DNA of 48,233 nucleotides from Fructobacillus cardui (GCF_023218935.1 NZ_JAJIAL010000011.1); one strand, 5' to 3'. Numbered from the stretch's first letter, positions 33,386-42,136 are shown. Notes: generated by a model from the sequence alone, not told the origin. Translations and numbers: made by a program.

Positions 33386-33583
33386 CAAGCGCATTCGTTG
33401 CAGAAATCAGTGTATAAAAAGTGCTTTGAAACATCATACTTGCTTGCAAGTGGCTGAGATACGGGTATTTACTTGTGTGAAAAGAAAACGCAGCGCTGAT
33501 TTTTGGGCTAAAGAAAAAAGAGTCGAGGATACAATTATGTATGCTCGGCTCTTTTCAATTTGTGATGCGATGCTTCGACAATC
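33386..33583. other. Spacer between ydbT remnant and MarR gene
   Basis: About 200 bases without a recognisable gene. It holds an ACTTGC/GCAAGT inverted repeat near 33440, one CTGATTTT octamer (33496-33503) and a bidirectional terminator (33515-33556). Confidence 0.6.
33515..33556. terminator. Bidirectional terminator for the MarR gene and the ydbST remnant
   Basis: AAAAGAG-CGAG and CTCG-CTCTTTT pair with one mismatch around a 16-base loop. Runs of A and T flank both sides. Confidence 0.8.
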
Positions 33584-34042
33584 TTAGAAGTGGTGGGTTT
33601 TGACGACTGCTTGAGCCTGGTCAATACTTTCTGGCAAAGAGGCATCAAATTGGCTCCAGAGGTCTTGGTCAAATTGATTGACGATGTCTAAGGCCTGTTG
33701 TAATTTTTCCTCACCAGCTTGGGTTAATGAGAGAGCTTTTGAGCGCGGATTCTTCTTGCCAGGATAGCGGTCCAAAAGATCTTCACGGCTCAGTTTGGTG
33801 ATAATGGCCGAAGCCGTCATGGCATCGACATCCGCTGCCTTAGCCACCATAATTTGCGTAATCTCGGTATTTTGTAAACTCAGGCCATGAACAGTGGCCA
33901 AAATTTGGAATTGGGGGTGGGTTAAGTCAAGCTCGCGGAGACGGTATTTCATTTGGCGGAACCAGTCAGTATACAAGTTGAAAAATTTCTGATTGGTCGA
34001 ATCCATGTAGCGAGAAAGGGAAGCAGTTTTGACAGGGCTCAT
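33584..34042 (-). CDS. MarR-family transcriptional regulator
   Basis: A 152-residue winged-HTH protein. LTHPQFQILATVHGLSLQNTEITQIMVAKAADVDAMTASAIITKLSREDLLDRYPGKKNPRSKALSLTQ spans the recognition helix and the wing. It lies divergent from the thiamine salvage operon, with a perfect palindrome (34073-34084) just upstream of its own start, so autoregulation is likely. The operon has its own TPP switch, so a link between the two is not proven. The Shine-Dalgarno on the minus strand is GGAGG. Confidence 0.88.
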   Translation of the reverse strand: MSPVKTASLSRYMDSTNQKFFNLYTDWFRQMKYRLRELDLTHPQFQILATVHGLSLQNTEITQIMVAKAADVDAMTASAIITKLSREDLLDRYPGKKNPRSKALSLTQAGEEKLQQALDIVNQFDQDLWSQFDASLPESIDQAQAVVKTHHF

Positions 34043-34072
34043 GGGAACCTCCTTAGTGTTAGAATTAATCTG

Positions 34073-34084
34073 TAAGTATACTTA
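34073..34084. promoter_or_regulatory. Palindrome, likely MarR operator
   Basis: TAAGTATACTTA is a perfect 12-bp palindrome, 31 bases upstream of the MarR start and near its promoter. Confidence 0.55.
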
Positions 34085-34178
34085 TAATATAACTGATTTC
34101 ACAGCGTGTGGCAAGCGCTCACTGAGAAGTTTTTCACACGGGTTCTAATTTCCGTGCTATACTGCTTGCGTGATAAAT

Positions 34179-34250
34179 AAAGTTGGGGTGCCCTGAGCTG
34201 AGAATATACCCATTGAACCTGATGCCGCTAGCACGGTCGCAGGAAACTTC
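34179..34250 (+). promoter_or_regulatory. TPP riboswitch of the tenA-thi operon
   Basis: THI blocks GGGGTGCC, CTGAGAATATACCC, ATTGAACCTGATG and CGCAGGAAAC are in order, closed by AAAGTT with AACTT. An extended -10 (TGcTATACT, 34155-34163) lies just upstream. It should turn the operon off at high TPP. Confidence 0.93.
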
Positions 34251-34311
34251 GAAAAGCGGATTTAAATCCTAAAGACATTGTCCATGTTCGGTAATCGTCA
34301 GTAGGCCATAA

Positions 34312-34338
34312 GTCCTCAGCTCAGGCTGAGGGCTTTTT
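34312..34338 (+). terminator. Riboswitch-controlled terminator before tenA
   Basis: GTCCTCAGC (34312-34320) pairs with GCTGAGGGC (34325-34333), one wobble, loop TCAG, then T5. Confidence 0.9.
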
Positions 34339-34403
34339 ATTTTGTCTAAATGGCGACTAACCCCATAGTCTGCCAAAATAAAGTTGATGATTAAGGAGAA
34401 AAA

Positions 34404-35060
34404 ATGACGAAGATGCTGCCGTTTTCCGACCGCTTTATGCAAGTGATGGAGGAACGCAAGGCTGATTTTTATGCCAATCCCTTTATCCAAGCAATGATTG
34501 CTGGGGAAGTTAATCCTGAGGCGCTGCTCTACTACGTACAACAAGATTACCGTTACTTGGGTCACTATTTGCCACTGTATGAGCAGGTTTGCCAGACATT
34601 AACCGGACAAACAATTGATGCCGAAGTGGCCGATGATGACCGGGAATACGCCGCGCACAAGATATTACTGGATTTGGTTCAAACCGATGATAAGAGCGTC
34701 CAGGAAGGCAAGTATCCAAATGCAACGGTTACGGACCAGTACGTTAACCACATGGCTAAATCAGTTCAAAAGGATTCGTTTATCGGCTTGGTTGCCTTGG
34801 CTGCCTGCCCTTACGACTATGCCTACTTAGCTGATTTGTTGATTTGGGATGGTCTCATTAAGCCAGACAACCCATTTATGCCATGGGTGGGGTACTACCG
34901 GGGGATTGATAAGGGTTTGACGCGACCAGTGTTGGCTCTAGTCAATCAGACGGCCGAACAAGTGAGTCCAGAAGTGCAAGAGGAAGCCTTAGCTGCTTTT
35001 ATCCAATCAACAAAGTATGAAAATCAATTCTTCCTGCAGGGAATGGAGGCAACAAAATGA
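34404..35060 (+). CDS. tenA: Aminopyrimidine aminohydrolase TenA (thiaminase II)
   Basis: A 218-residue helical enzyme that salvages aminopyrimidine from degraded thiamine to HMP. The pattern YYVQQDYRYLGHYL near residue 45 and the active-site Cys region LVALAACPYDYAYLADLL near 133 are diagnostic. It is first in tenA-thiD-thiE-thiM under the TPP switch and overlaps thiD by four bases (ATGA). Confidence 0.94.
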   Translation: MTKMLPFSDRFMQVMEERKADFYANPFIQAMIAGEVNPEALLYYVQQDYRYLGHYLPLYEQVCQTLTGQTIDAEVADDDREYAAHKILLDLVQTDDKSVQEGKYPNATVTDQYVNHMAKSVQKDSFIGLVALAACPYDYAYLADLLIWDGLIKPDNPFMPWVGYYRGIDKGLTRPVLALVNQTAEQVSPEVQEEALAAFIQSTKYENQFFLQGMEATK

Positions 35061-35873
35061 TTGATCCCAACCAATATCCGACAGCATTGACCATTGCTGG
35101 TTCTGATTCCGGTGGTGGTGCCGGTATGCAGGCCGATATCAAGACCATGCAGGCCTGCAAGACCTACTCAACGGTCATAGTGGCCGGGTTAACCGCACAA
35201 AACACACTGGGTGTGCAGGGCGCTTATCCAACTGATTTGGCCGTGATTGACCAACAATTTGCCTCGGTGATGGCTGACTTTGATGTTCGTGCAGCAAAAA
35301 CAGGGGCACTCTTCGATGAAGCCCGTGTCCTTCAGGTGGCGAAAAACATTCGTCACTACCAACAAAAGAACTTCGTGGTCGACCCCGTGATGGTTGCCAA
35401 GGGCGGAGCGGCCTTGCTTGACCCAGCTGGCATTGCGGCCTTGAAGAACCATTTGCTTCCACTTGCTACGCTGGTAACACCAAACCTTCCCGAAGCCGAA
35501 CTCTTAGCCGATATGAAAATTAGTAACCGTGACGGCATGGTTACCGCCGGTCAAAAAATTCAGGCCCTAGGGGTTTCAAACGTTATCGTCAAGGGTGGGC
35601 CATGGTGAAGGCCCAATCATTTATGATTATGTCTTGCTGGAGAACGAAGAAGGATTCTGGCTTGAAGGACAAAAGGTTGAAACGTCAAGCAAGCACGGGA
35701 CGAGGGACACCCTCTCGGCTGCGATTACGTCCTTTTTGGCCCAAGGTGATTCTCTGCGAGAAGCAATCGAAAAGGGCCATCGCTATATGAATGCCATTAT
35801 CGGGCATCCGCTAGTTATCGGTCATGGTCACGGTCCTTTGAATCATGGCCAATGGTCGAATCCAGAAGATTAA
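35057..35873 (+). pseudogene. thiD: HMP/HMP-P kinase ThiD, frameshifted and with a changed catalytic motif
   Basis: The first 183 residues are a good ThiD: ALTIAGSDSGGGAGMQADIKTM, then VVDPVMVAKGG and TPNLPEAELL. The frame breaks at VIVKGGPW (GGTGGGCCATGG near 35595). Deleting one G restores GGHGEGPIIYDYVL and the rest. In the C-terminal part the family's HGTGDT motif reads HGTRDT: the second Gly of the anion hole is Arg (35701-35706), which would cripple catalysis even if the frame were restored. It overlaps tenA. With ThiD gone the operon cannot turn HMP into HMP-PP by this enzyme. Confidence 0.9.
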
Positions 35874-35886
35874 GAGGGAAAAGATA

Positions 35887-36534
35887 ATGAATTTTGATCC
35901 TGCATCATTAACGGTTTATCTCGTTGTGGGGAGCCAAAACGTCAATGACGACCCAAACGAAGTGATTCGCGTGGTTCAAGAGGCCTGTGACGCCGGCGTA
36001 ACGGCTGTCCAGTACCGTGAAAAGGACCACTCGAAGTTGAACCAAGCGGAAAAGGTGGCGTTGGGCCAAAAAATCAGGAGCATTACGAAAGCGGTTAATG
36101 TGCCTTTGTATGTCGATGACGACCTGCCTTTGGCACTGACCATTCAAGCGGATGGCCTGCATGTTGGCCAGGGCGATACGCCGGTGCGAGCAATTCATGA
36201 GGTCGCCCCTGATTTGTTGCTTGGTTTATCCGTCCATGATTTAAAAGAGTTGGCTGCCAGTGAAGATGATTTGGCAGTCGTCGATTACTTGGGCGTTGGT
36301 CCGGCCTTTGCAACGACCAGTAAGGAAAAGGTCAAGGAGGCTATTGGGCCGGAAGGCGTCTTGGCGGTTGCGTCAAAGAGCTCACTACCGGTTGTGGCCA
36401 TTGGTGGCATCCATGAAGAAAACTGCCAGGAATTGGTAGAGTTGCCGATTGAGGGTGTTGCCGTGATTTCGGCCATTACTGCCAGCGATGATATTCAACG
36501 AAGTGTTCAGAAATTACGAGGAGTGACAAAATGA
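35887..36534 (+). CDS. thiE: Thiamine-phosphate synthase
   Basis: A 215-residue TIM-barrel enzyme joining HMP-PP and thiazole phosphate to thiamine phosphate. It shows ACDAGVTAVQYREKDHSK, the diphosphate site VPLYVDDDLPLALTIQADGLHVGQGD, and the C-terminal VVAIGGIHEENCQEL. ATG 35887 follows GAGGGAAAAG; the in-frame ATG at 35845 lies in thiD. It overlaps thiM by four bases. Confidence 0.94.
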   Translation: MNFDPASLTVYLVVGSQNVNDDPNEVIRVVQEACDAGVTAVQYREKDHSKLNQAEKVALGQKIRSITKAVNVPLYVDDDLPLALTIQADGLHVGQGDTPVRAIHEVAPDLLLGLSVHDLKELAASEDDLAVVDYLGVGPAFATTSKEKVKEAIGPEGVLAVASKSSLPVVAIGGIHEENCQELVELPIEGVAVISAITASDDIQRSVQKLRGVTK

Positions 36535-37322
36535 GTCAAACAATCTTAACTGCCATTCGCCAGAACCAGCCCATCGTCTTGAACGTGGCCAATAGCGTTA
36601 CCCCCCAATTGGTAGCAAATGCGATCGCCTATATCGGCGCTTCTCCAATTATGCTCGAAGATCCGCTGGATGCTGCTGATTTGACGAAAATTGCCAATGC
36701 CGTGACCTTGAATTTGGGTTCAACTTCTGAAAATTCACAAAAGGTGATGATTAATAGTGGGAAGACGGCCAACGAATTGGGCCTTCCTGTTATCTTTGAT
36801 CCCGTTGCCGTTGGTGCAACGCCACTGCGGTCAAAGCGGGCCAAGGAGCTCTTGGAATCAGTCAAGGTGAGCATCGTCCGCGGTAACCTCGGTGAGGTAG
36901 CGACTTTGGCTGAAGTGGAATGGGAAAGGCACGGAATCGATGCTGGTAGTGGCACCGCTGACCCAGTTGAAATTGTCCAGAAGGCGGCTCAAAAACTTGG
37001 TACCATTGTGGTCGCAACTGGTGTTCAGGACTTGGTTTCAGACGGCCAGACGGTCTACCAGATTGATAACTCGGCTAGCCAATTGGCAACCAATGTTGGG
37101 ATGGGGGACGCCCTGGATGGTTTGTTGGGCGCCTTTGCAAGTCAAAGTATGGATTTGGCTGATTTGGCCTATGCGACCGCTGCTCTACCAGTTGCTGGCG
37201 AATTGGCAGTGGCTGAAGGTGTTGCCGGTCCTGCTGATTTCTTGAACAAGATGCTCGACCAGTTGGGCAACTTGACGGATGCAAAGCTTCAAGGGCAAAT
37301 CCATCTGCACCAGGTTAAGTGA
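36531..37322 (+). CDS. thiM: Hydroxyethylthiazole kinase
   Basis: A 263-residue ribokinase-fold enzyme phosphorylating hydroxyethylthiazole. The N-terminal NVANSVTPQLVANAIAYIGASPIM, the DPVAVGATPLRSKRA and the IVRGNLGEVA motifs match ThiM. The catalytic loop reads VGMGDALDGLLGAF; most ThiM have GxGC (Cys) here, while ribokinases have GxGD. The Asp is therefore in the ribokinase position. It is the last gene of the operon; I see no clear terminator after it. Confidence 0.92.
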   Translation: MSQTILTAIRQNQPIVLNVANSVTPQLVANAIAYIGASPIMLEDPLDAADLTKIANAVTLNLGSTSENSQKVMINSGKTANELGLPVIFDPVAVGATPLRSKRAKELLESVKVSIVRGNLGEVATLAEVEWERHGIDAGSGTADPVEIVQKAAQKLGTIVVATGVQDLVSDGQTVYQIDNSASQLATNVGMGDALDGLLGAFASQSMDLADLAYATAALPVAGELAVAEGVAGPADFLNKMLDQLGNLTDAKLQGQIHLHQVK

Positions 37323-37464
37323 TATCGCCGGCCCAATAGCTCAGTCGAAATTGCTTGTGGGTGCCCAGCGCGCTTTGTCAGTGTTCATAACACTCGTGAT
37401 TGTGCCTATCAGGTTTTTATGCTAGGATTACTCTATTAGCAAAGCTACATGAGGAGAAATGCGC

Positions 37465-37857
37465 ATGCCATTAATGAAAATTGACTTGATTAAGGGTCAG
37501 TACGAACCCGCAGAAATTAAGAATATCATGCAACTGTCTTTTGACGTTGCCAAGGAAACGTTGTCACTACCAGACCGTGACCGTTTCCAAATCGTGACGC
37601 AACATGAAGACTATGAAATTAATTTTCAAGATGTTGGTCTTGGCTATGACCGTTCAGACAAGGTTTTGTTCTTTACGGTATTGTCAACGTCACGTCCAGT
37701 GAAGGCCAAGAAGGAATTCACGAAGTCATTGGTGGCGGCCTTGGCTGACAAGGCCGGCGTTCGTCAGGAAGATGTCATTATCTCCTTTATCAGCAACCAT
37801 GCTGAAGACTGGTCATTTGGTGAGGGAAAGAATCATTTCTTAAACGGTGACCTTTAA
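37465..37857 (+). CDS. Tautomerase-family protein
   Basis: A 130-residue protein of the tautomerase superfamily. The catalytic Pro follows the initiator Met (MPLMKIDLIKG), which decides the start: ATG 37465 lies eight bases after GAGGAG, whereas ATG 37459 lies two bases after it and would bury the Pro. The length suits the fused two-core members (about 130) such as malonate semialdehyde decarboxylase-like proteins. The substrate is unknown. The promoter is probably TTGTGC/TAGGAT (37400-37428), with extended TGc. Confidence 0.8.
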   Translation: MPLMKIDLIKGQYEPAEIKNIMQLSFDVAKETLSLPDRDRFQIVTQHEDYEINFQDVGLGYDRSDKVLFFTVLSTSRPVKAKKEFTKSLVAALADKAGVRQEDVIISFISNHAEDWSFGEGKNHFLNGDL

Positions 37858-37865
37858 TAAAATTA

Positions 37866-37898
37866 GCTCGCTAGCACTGAGTGTTAGCGGGCCTTTTT
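37866..37898 (+). terminator. Terminator of the tautomerase gene
   Basis: GCTCGCTAGCAC and GTGTTAGCGGGC form a twelve-pair stem with wobbles, loop TGA, then T run. Confidence 0.9.
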
Positions 37899-37973
37899 GT
37901 TAAAATCAGCTATTGTTAGCGACTGGTCAATTGCCCGTCGCTGCCATGATGATCAAAAGTGGTCTATGGAAAA

Positions 37974-38098
37974 TTGACAGATGGGTTTTGTTCCTCTAAA
38001 ATGGATGCACAAACCCTTCAGAGGGTTTAAGTCGAGCGAATAGACCGTTTAAATCACAAATGGTCTGCTTATATGTTTAAAAAGGAGTTCTGTCAAAA
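37974..38098 (+). promoter_or_regulatory. Promoter and leader of the Fe-alcohol dehydrogenase
   Basis: TTGACA (37974-37979), 17 bases, TAAAAT (37997-38002). The leader has an AAACCC/GGGTTT hairpin (about 38012-38029) and an AGACC/GGTCT pair (about 38042-38071). Its roughly 90-base length suggests post-transcriptional control, but no known class. Confidence 0.75.
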
Positions 38099-39271
38099 AT
38101 GGAAAATTTTACATTTAAGAACACAACCGATATTCGTTTCGGGAAAGATCGCTTGGAGACCGAATTGCAGGCTGCGATTGCTCAATTTGGTCAAAAGGTG
38201 CTCGTAACCTACGGTGGTGGTTCAATTAAAAAATCAGGTCTGTACGAGCGCGTGATTCAGGCGTTGGCGGGTTTGGATGTGACAGAATTGTCTGGGATTG
38301 AGCCCAATCCAAAGATTGCCTCAGTACGAGCGGGGCAAAAATTAGTGAAAGACAACGACATCGATGTCATTTTAGCCGTTGGTGGTGGATCTGTTATCGA
38401 TGCTTCAAAGGTGATTGCTTCTGCTAAGTTCTATGACGGCGACCCTTGGGACTTGGTTTTGGATTCCAAGAAGCGCTTTGCCATTGACCAGTTGCCCGTT
38501 GTTGACATTTTAACGTTAGCGGCTACTGGAACTGAGATGAACACTGGTTCCGTGATTTCTAATCCGGAAACGAAACAAAAGTTGGGAACCGGTGGCCCGA
38601 ATACACCAGCTGTTTCCTTCCTTGACCCAAGCTTGACCTTCTCGGTTTCAAAGTGGCAAACGGCAGCTGGATCAATTGATATCTTTAGTCACTTGACAGA
38701 ACAATACTTTGACCAAAAGGGTTATGAAAACGATGTTCGCAATGGCTTGATTGAAGGGATTATGCGGACCGTGATTAAGTGGGCGCCGGTTGCCTTGCGT
38801 GAACCCGATAACTACGATGCCCGAGCTAATTTGATGTGGGCGTCAACGATGGCCTTGAATGGCTTGCCACGGACAGGGAATGTCAATTCATGGTCGGTGC
38901 ACCCAATCGAACACGAATTATCAGCCTATTATGATATCACTCACGGTGTTGGCCTGGGTATTTTGACGCCACACTGGCTGGACTTTATCTATTCAGCAGA
39001 CACCAAGCCTTATTTCGTTTCCCTGGGACGGAATGTTTGGGATTTGGCGGGGGATGACGATGCCGTTGCCACCCAGACAATCGCCAAGACCCGGGAATGG
39101 TTGGCAAGTCTTCAAGTGCCAACCACATTGCCTGGTGTTGGCATTGAAACGGACCAGGATTTTGAGGCCATGGCCAAGAATGCGGTTCAAGTTAACCATT
39201 TGGACCAAAATGCCTTTGTGAAGATGGCTGCGGCAGACGTTCGCAACCTCTTGGAAGCCTCAATGAAATAA
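38099..39271 (+). CDS. Iron-containing (NADH-dependent) alcohol dehydrogenase, butanol-dehydrogenase type
   Basis: A 390-residue group III alcohol dehydrogenase. The NAD-binding GGGSVIDASKVIA (near 96-110) and the metal-binding residues are seen: Asp and His in SIDIFSHLTEQYF, and two His in HPIEHELSAYYDITHGVGLG. The match is to BdhA/YugJ-like enzymes rather than the AdhE fusion. It probably reduces aldehydes to alcohols to reoxidise NADH. It is monocistronic with a strong promoter and two terminator hairpins. Confidence 0.92.
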   Translation: MENFTFKNTTDIRFGKDRLETELQAAIAQFGQKVLVTYGGGSIKKSGLYERVIQALAGLDVTELSGIEPNPKIASVRAGQKLVKDNDIDVILAVGGGSVIDASKVIASAKFYDGDPWDLVLDSKKRFAIDQLPVVDILTLAATGTEMNTGSVISNPETKQKLGTGGPNTPAVSFLDPSLTFSVSKWQTAAGSIDIFSHLTEQYFDQKGYENDVRNGLIEGIMRTVIKWAPVALREPDNYDARANLMWASTMALNGLPRTGNVNSWSVHPIEHELSAYYDITHGVGLGILTPHWLDFIYSADTKPYFVSLGRNVWDLAGDDDAVATQTIAKTREWLASLQVPTTLPGVGIETDQDFEAMAKNAVQVNHLDQNAFVKMAAADVRNLLEASMK

Positions 39272-39276
39272 GGGAA

Positions 39277-39376
39277 CTGATTTGCTAGGGGGTGAGGTTT
39301 CCTCGACTGACTAGCAAATCATTACCACAGCAAAAGAACCAAAGATCGACAATTTGTCGTATCTTTGGTTCTTTTT
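39277..39376. terminator. Two hairpins between the Fe-alcohol dehydrogenase and the alpha-glucosidase
   Basis: TGATTTGCTAG (39277-39287) pairs with CTAGCAAATCA (39310-39320). A second, longer hairpin (AAAAGAACCAAAGAT and ATCTTTGGTTCTTTT, 39331-39376) has T and A runs on both sides and should stop both convergent genes. Confidence 0.88.
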
Positions 39377-39424
39377 GTTTGTTTCATGTAGGCGGGGGCT
39401 CTTTGATTTAAAACAAATCAGTCC

Positions 39425-41110
39425 TTAGCGGTTATACAAGTAGGCCTTAGCTTCGTATGGTCGCAATTTTAGACCCAAATCATCTTGGTAATTGCTGATG
39501 AGCAGCCGGGCATCGGCGGGAACGGGGTAGTCACGTTCCAGATTTTGGTCAGTGAAGTTGTTAATAATCAAGAGTTCTTGGTCATCCCCAATTCGCTTGT
39601 ATGTATAAACATGGTCATCGGCCGGGTCAATCAATTCGTAGCGACCAGTGGTAATTAGGTCAAGGTCATGGCGGAGCTTAATCAACTTTTGATAGTGGTA
39701 AAAGACGGAATTATCGTCGGCCAAAGCGGCGGTCGCATTGATGGTCTCGAAGTTGTCATTCAACTTCAGCCAAGGAGTACCGTCAGTGAAGCCGGCGTTT
39801 TTTCCAGCCGTCCACTGCATTGGTGTCCGGGCGTTATCACGCCCCTTATAGTGGACGTAATCGAGCATGGTGTCGTTGTCCACTAATTTTTCCTTGTCGA
39901 CAATGAACTTCCGACCGTTGATGATTTCGATATCATCGAAATCGTCCCAACCCAGGTTGTAGGCATTAGTCATCCCCAACTCCTCGCCCTGGTAGATGTA
40001 AGGTGTCCCCTGCATAAAGTGCAAGAGGGTGGCGAGCATCTTGGCTGAAACCTCCCGGTATTCGGCAGAATCGTTTCCAAAGCGGCTAACGATACGAGGC
40101 TGATCGTGATTATCCCAGTACAGGGAATTCCAGCTATTGCCCTCAAGTTCCGTTTGCCACTTGCTCAAGTTGTCCTTGAGCTTGAGCAATGAAACTGGTT
40201 GGTTATCCCATTTACCAAGTGCTGGGTTGGGGTTGTCGTCCAGACCCATGTGTTCAAACTGGAAGACCATGTTCAGCTCGCTGCCATCGATGCCGGCATA
40301 CTTTTGGGCATGCTCAATATCGACGCCAGAAGTTTCACCAACGGTCATCAAATCAGCATTGTTCAACACCTTTTGTCGCATTTCCCGCAAGTATTCGTGC
40401 ACGTGAGGCCCGTTGGTGGTCAATGAAACCGGATTAGCATAGGTATTACCGGCGGGCAATGGTGCATCCGGCAATCCATCTGGCTTTGAAATCATCGAAA
40501 TCACGTCCATCCGGAAGCCATCGATTCCCTTGTCGACCCACCAGTTCATTATTTGATAAACTTGGTCGCGGAGTTCATCATTTTTCCAGTTTAAATCAGG
40601 TTGGCCCTCAGCAAAGAGGTGGAGGTAGTATTGACCACTTTTCTCGTCAAACTTCCAGGCTGAACCCGAGAAGAAAGAGGACCAGTTGTTTGGTTCATGA
40701 CCATCAACGGGGTCGCGCCAAATGTAAAAGTCGCGCTTGTCATTATCCTTGTTAGACCGACTTTCGATAAACCATTTGTGCTGGTCTGATGAATGGTTGA
40801 CCACCCAGTCCATTACGATTTTGATATCGCGGGCGTGTGCAGCAGCCAATAAATCATCGAAGTCCTGCATCGTCCCAAATTCTGGGTTGATGGCTTGATA
40901 ATCCGAAATATCGTAGCCGTTATCCTTGTTGGGTGATTGGTAGATGGGGTTGAGCCAAATCACGTCCGCTCCTAATTTGGAAACGTAACTCAGACGTTCC
41001 TGAATACCCTTCAAATCACCAATCCCATCGCCATTCGAATCCTGAAAGGAACGAGGGTAAATTTGATAAACGACGGCCTTTTGCCACCATTTGATCGCGT
41101 TTGTTGTCAT
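39425..41110 (-). CDS. GH13 alpha-glucosidase (oligo-1,6-glucosidase/dextran glucosidase type)
   Basis: A 561-residue cytoplasmic GH13 enzyme (no signal peptide). It starts WWQKAVVYQIYPRSFQDSNGDGIGDL, typical of the oligo-1,6-glucosidase group. The nucleophile Asp is in GFRMDVISM, the acid Glu in TVGETSG, and the third Asp in WDNHDQPR. It should cleave isomalto-oligosaccharides, panose or dextran fragments. The gene is alone, with no adjacent sugar transporter or regulator. The ribosome site (GGGGG) is weak. The -10 on the minus strand is TATAAT (41160-41165). Confidence 0.93.
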   Translation of the reverse strand: MTTNAIKWWQKAVVYQIYPRSFQDSNGDGIGDLKGIQERLSYVSKLGADVIWLNPIYQSPNKDNGYDISDYQAINPEFGTMQDFDDLLAAAHARDIKIVMDWVVNHSSDQHKWFIESRSNKDNDKRDFYIWRDPVDGHEPNNWSSFFSGSAWKFDEKSGQYYLHLFAEGQPDLNWKNDELRDQVYQIMNWWVDKGIDGFRMDVISMISKPDGLPDAPLPAGNTYANPVSLTTNGPHVHEYLREMRQKVLNNADLMTVGETSGVDIEHAQKYAGIDGSELNMVFQFEHMGLDDNPNPALGKWDNQPVSLLKLKDNLSKWQTELEGNSWNSLYWDNHDQPRIVSRFGNDSAEYREVSAKMLATLLHFMQGTPYIYQGEELGMTNAYNLGWDDFDDIEIINGRKFIVDKEKLVDNDTMLDYVHYKGRDNARTPMQWTAGKNAGFTDGTPWLKLNDNFETINATAALADDNSVFYHYQKLIKLRHDLDLITTGRYELIDPADDHVYTYKRIGDDQELLIINNFTDQNLERDYPVPADARLLISNYQDDLGLKLRPYEAKAYLYNR

Positions 41111-41209
41111 TTAAAAACCCCCAATTTGTTTTTCGGTTGAAAATTGAATCTACCCCATCATTATAAAGAAAATCAGCTGTGAAATAAAGGGGGTTCTAAT
41201 TTAAAAGGC

Positions 41210-41238
41210 TTACTTTCCGGTGATAATAGCGGTATAAT
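41210..41238 (+). promoter_or_regulatory. Promoter of the second DUF915 hydrolase
   Basis: TTACTT (41210-41215), 17 bases, perfect TATAAT (41233-41238), 38 bases before the start codon. Confidence 0.75.
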
Positions 41239-41275
41239 TTTAGACATCAAATGAGGAATCTTGGAAGGAGTTTCT

Positions 41276-42124
41276 GTGTTTAAAAAGAAGTTGTTTTGGG
41301 GGATTCTGGTTGCGCTAATGGCGATTGGGATTGTCTTTTATCTAGTGGGGTCAAAAATGAGTCCAACCTTGTCCGAGCAAAATGGCCAGCGGCCAAAGGA
41401 GGCCACGGTCTTCTTCCACGGCTACGGCTCCAGCCGTAATGCCGAAAAGTCAATGAGTCAGTATTTGGTGGATCATGATTATTCCAATCGACGGATTAAC
41501 GTGACGGTTGAAAAAGACGGTACGGTCACCATGGATAAGACGATTGCCCCTGGTGACAAAAATCCGATTATCTTGGTCCAGTTTGATAATAATAAAAGCC
41601 AAGACTTTAACCTGACTGCTAAGTGGGTTACGACCATTATGACTAAGCTGAGTCAGCAGGAAATTCGGTCGGTTAATCTGATTGGCCATTCGATGGGCAA
41701 TATGGCGATTGCTTTTTACCTGATGAATGCAGCCGATAATGGCCACGACTTACCGAAGGTCGGCCGCCAGATTTCAATTGCGGGGACATACAACGGGCTG
41801 ATTTTAGCTAACCCGCAGTCAAATTCACCGTTAAGTGCTGATGGTGAGCCGCAAACGAAGACTGAAATCTTTGACCGCTTAGCGGGTCTGACGGCTTACT
41901 ATCAAAACCACTCGACGCAGGTCTTGAATATCTACGGTAATTCGACCGGTGGTTCCGCTTCCGATACGACCGTTTATAATAATTCGTCCAAGGCCCTGAA
42001 GTACTTCGTGCGTCAGCCAAGTACTTATCAGGAAACGCTGATTGAAGGGGTGGGTGGTCAACACTCGAAGCTTCATGAAAATCAGACCGTTGATCAAGAT
42101 ATCCTAAAGTTCTTGCAAAATTAA
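41276..42124 (+). CDS. DUF915-type alpha/beta hydrolase, membrane-anchored (second paralogue)
   Basis: A 282-residue paralogue of the protein at 20824. It has an N-terminal membrane segment (about 5-26), the ATVFFHGYGSSRNAE oxyanion region, the nucleophile elbow GHSMGN and the GGQHSKLHEN end with the probable catalytic His. The identity along the core is high by eye. GTG 41276 follows GGAAGGAG; the TTG at 41261 lies in that site. The two copies are 20 kb apart with different promoters: this one is unlinked to an AdhR-like operator. The substrate is unknown. Confidence 0.87.
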   Translation: MFKKKLFWGILVALMAIGIVFYLVGSKMSPTLSEQNGQRPKEATVFFHGYGSSRNAEKSMSQYLVDHDYSNRRINVTVEKDGTVTMDKTIAPGDKNPIILVQFDNNKSQDFNLTAKWVTTIMTKLSQQEIRSVNLIGHSMGNMAIAFYLMNAADNGHDLPKVGRQISIAGTYNGLILANPQSNSPLSADGEPQTKTEIFDRLAGLTAYYQNHSTQVLNIYGNSTGGSASDTTVYNNSSKALKYFVRQPSTYQETLIEGVGGQHSKLHENQTVDQDILKFLQN

Positions 42125-42136
42125 AACAGACAAAAT

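Noticed and set aside
35590..35610. Programmed frameshift in thiD
   Set aside because: There is no slippery heptamer or stimulatory structure I can see, and the catalytic Gly-to-Arg change points to decay.
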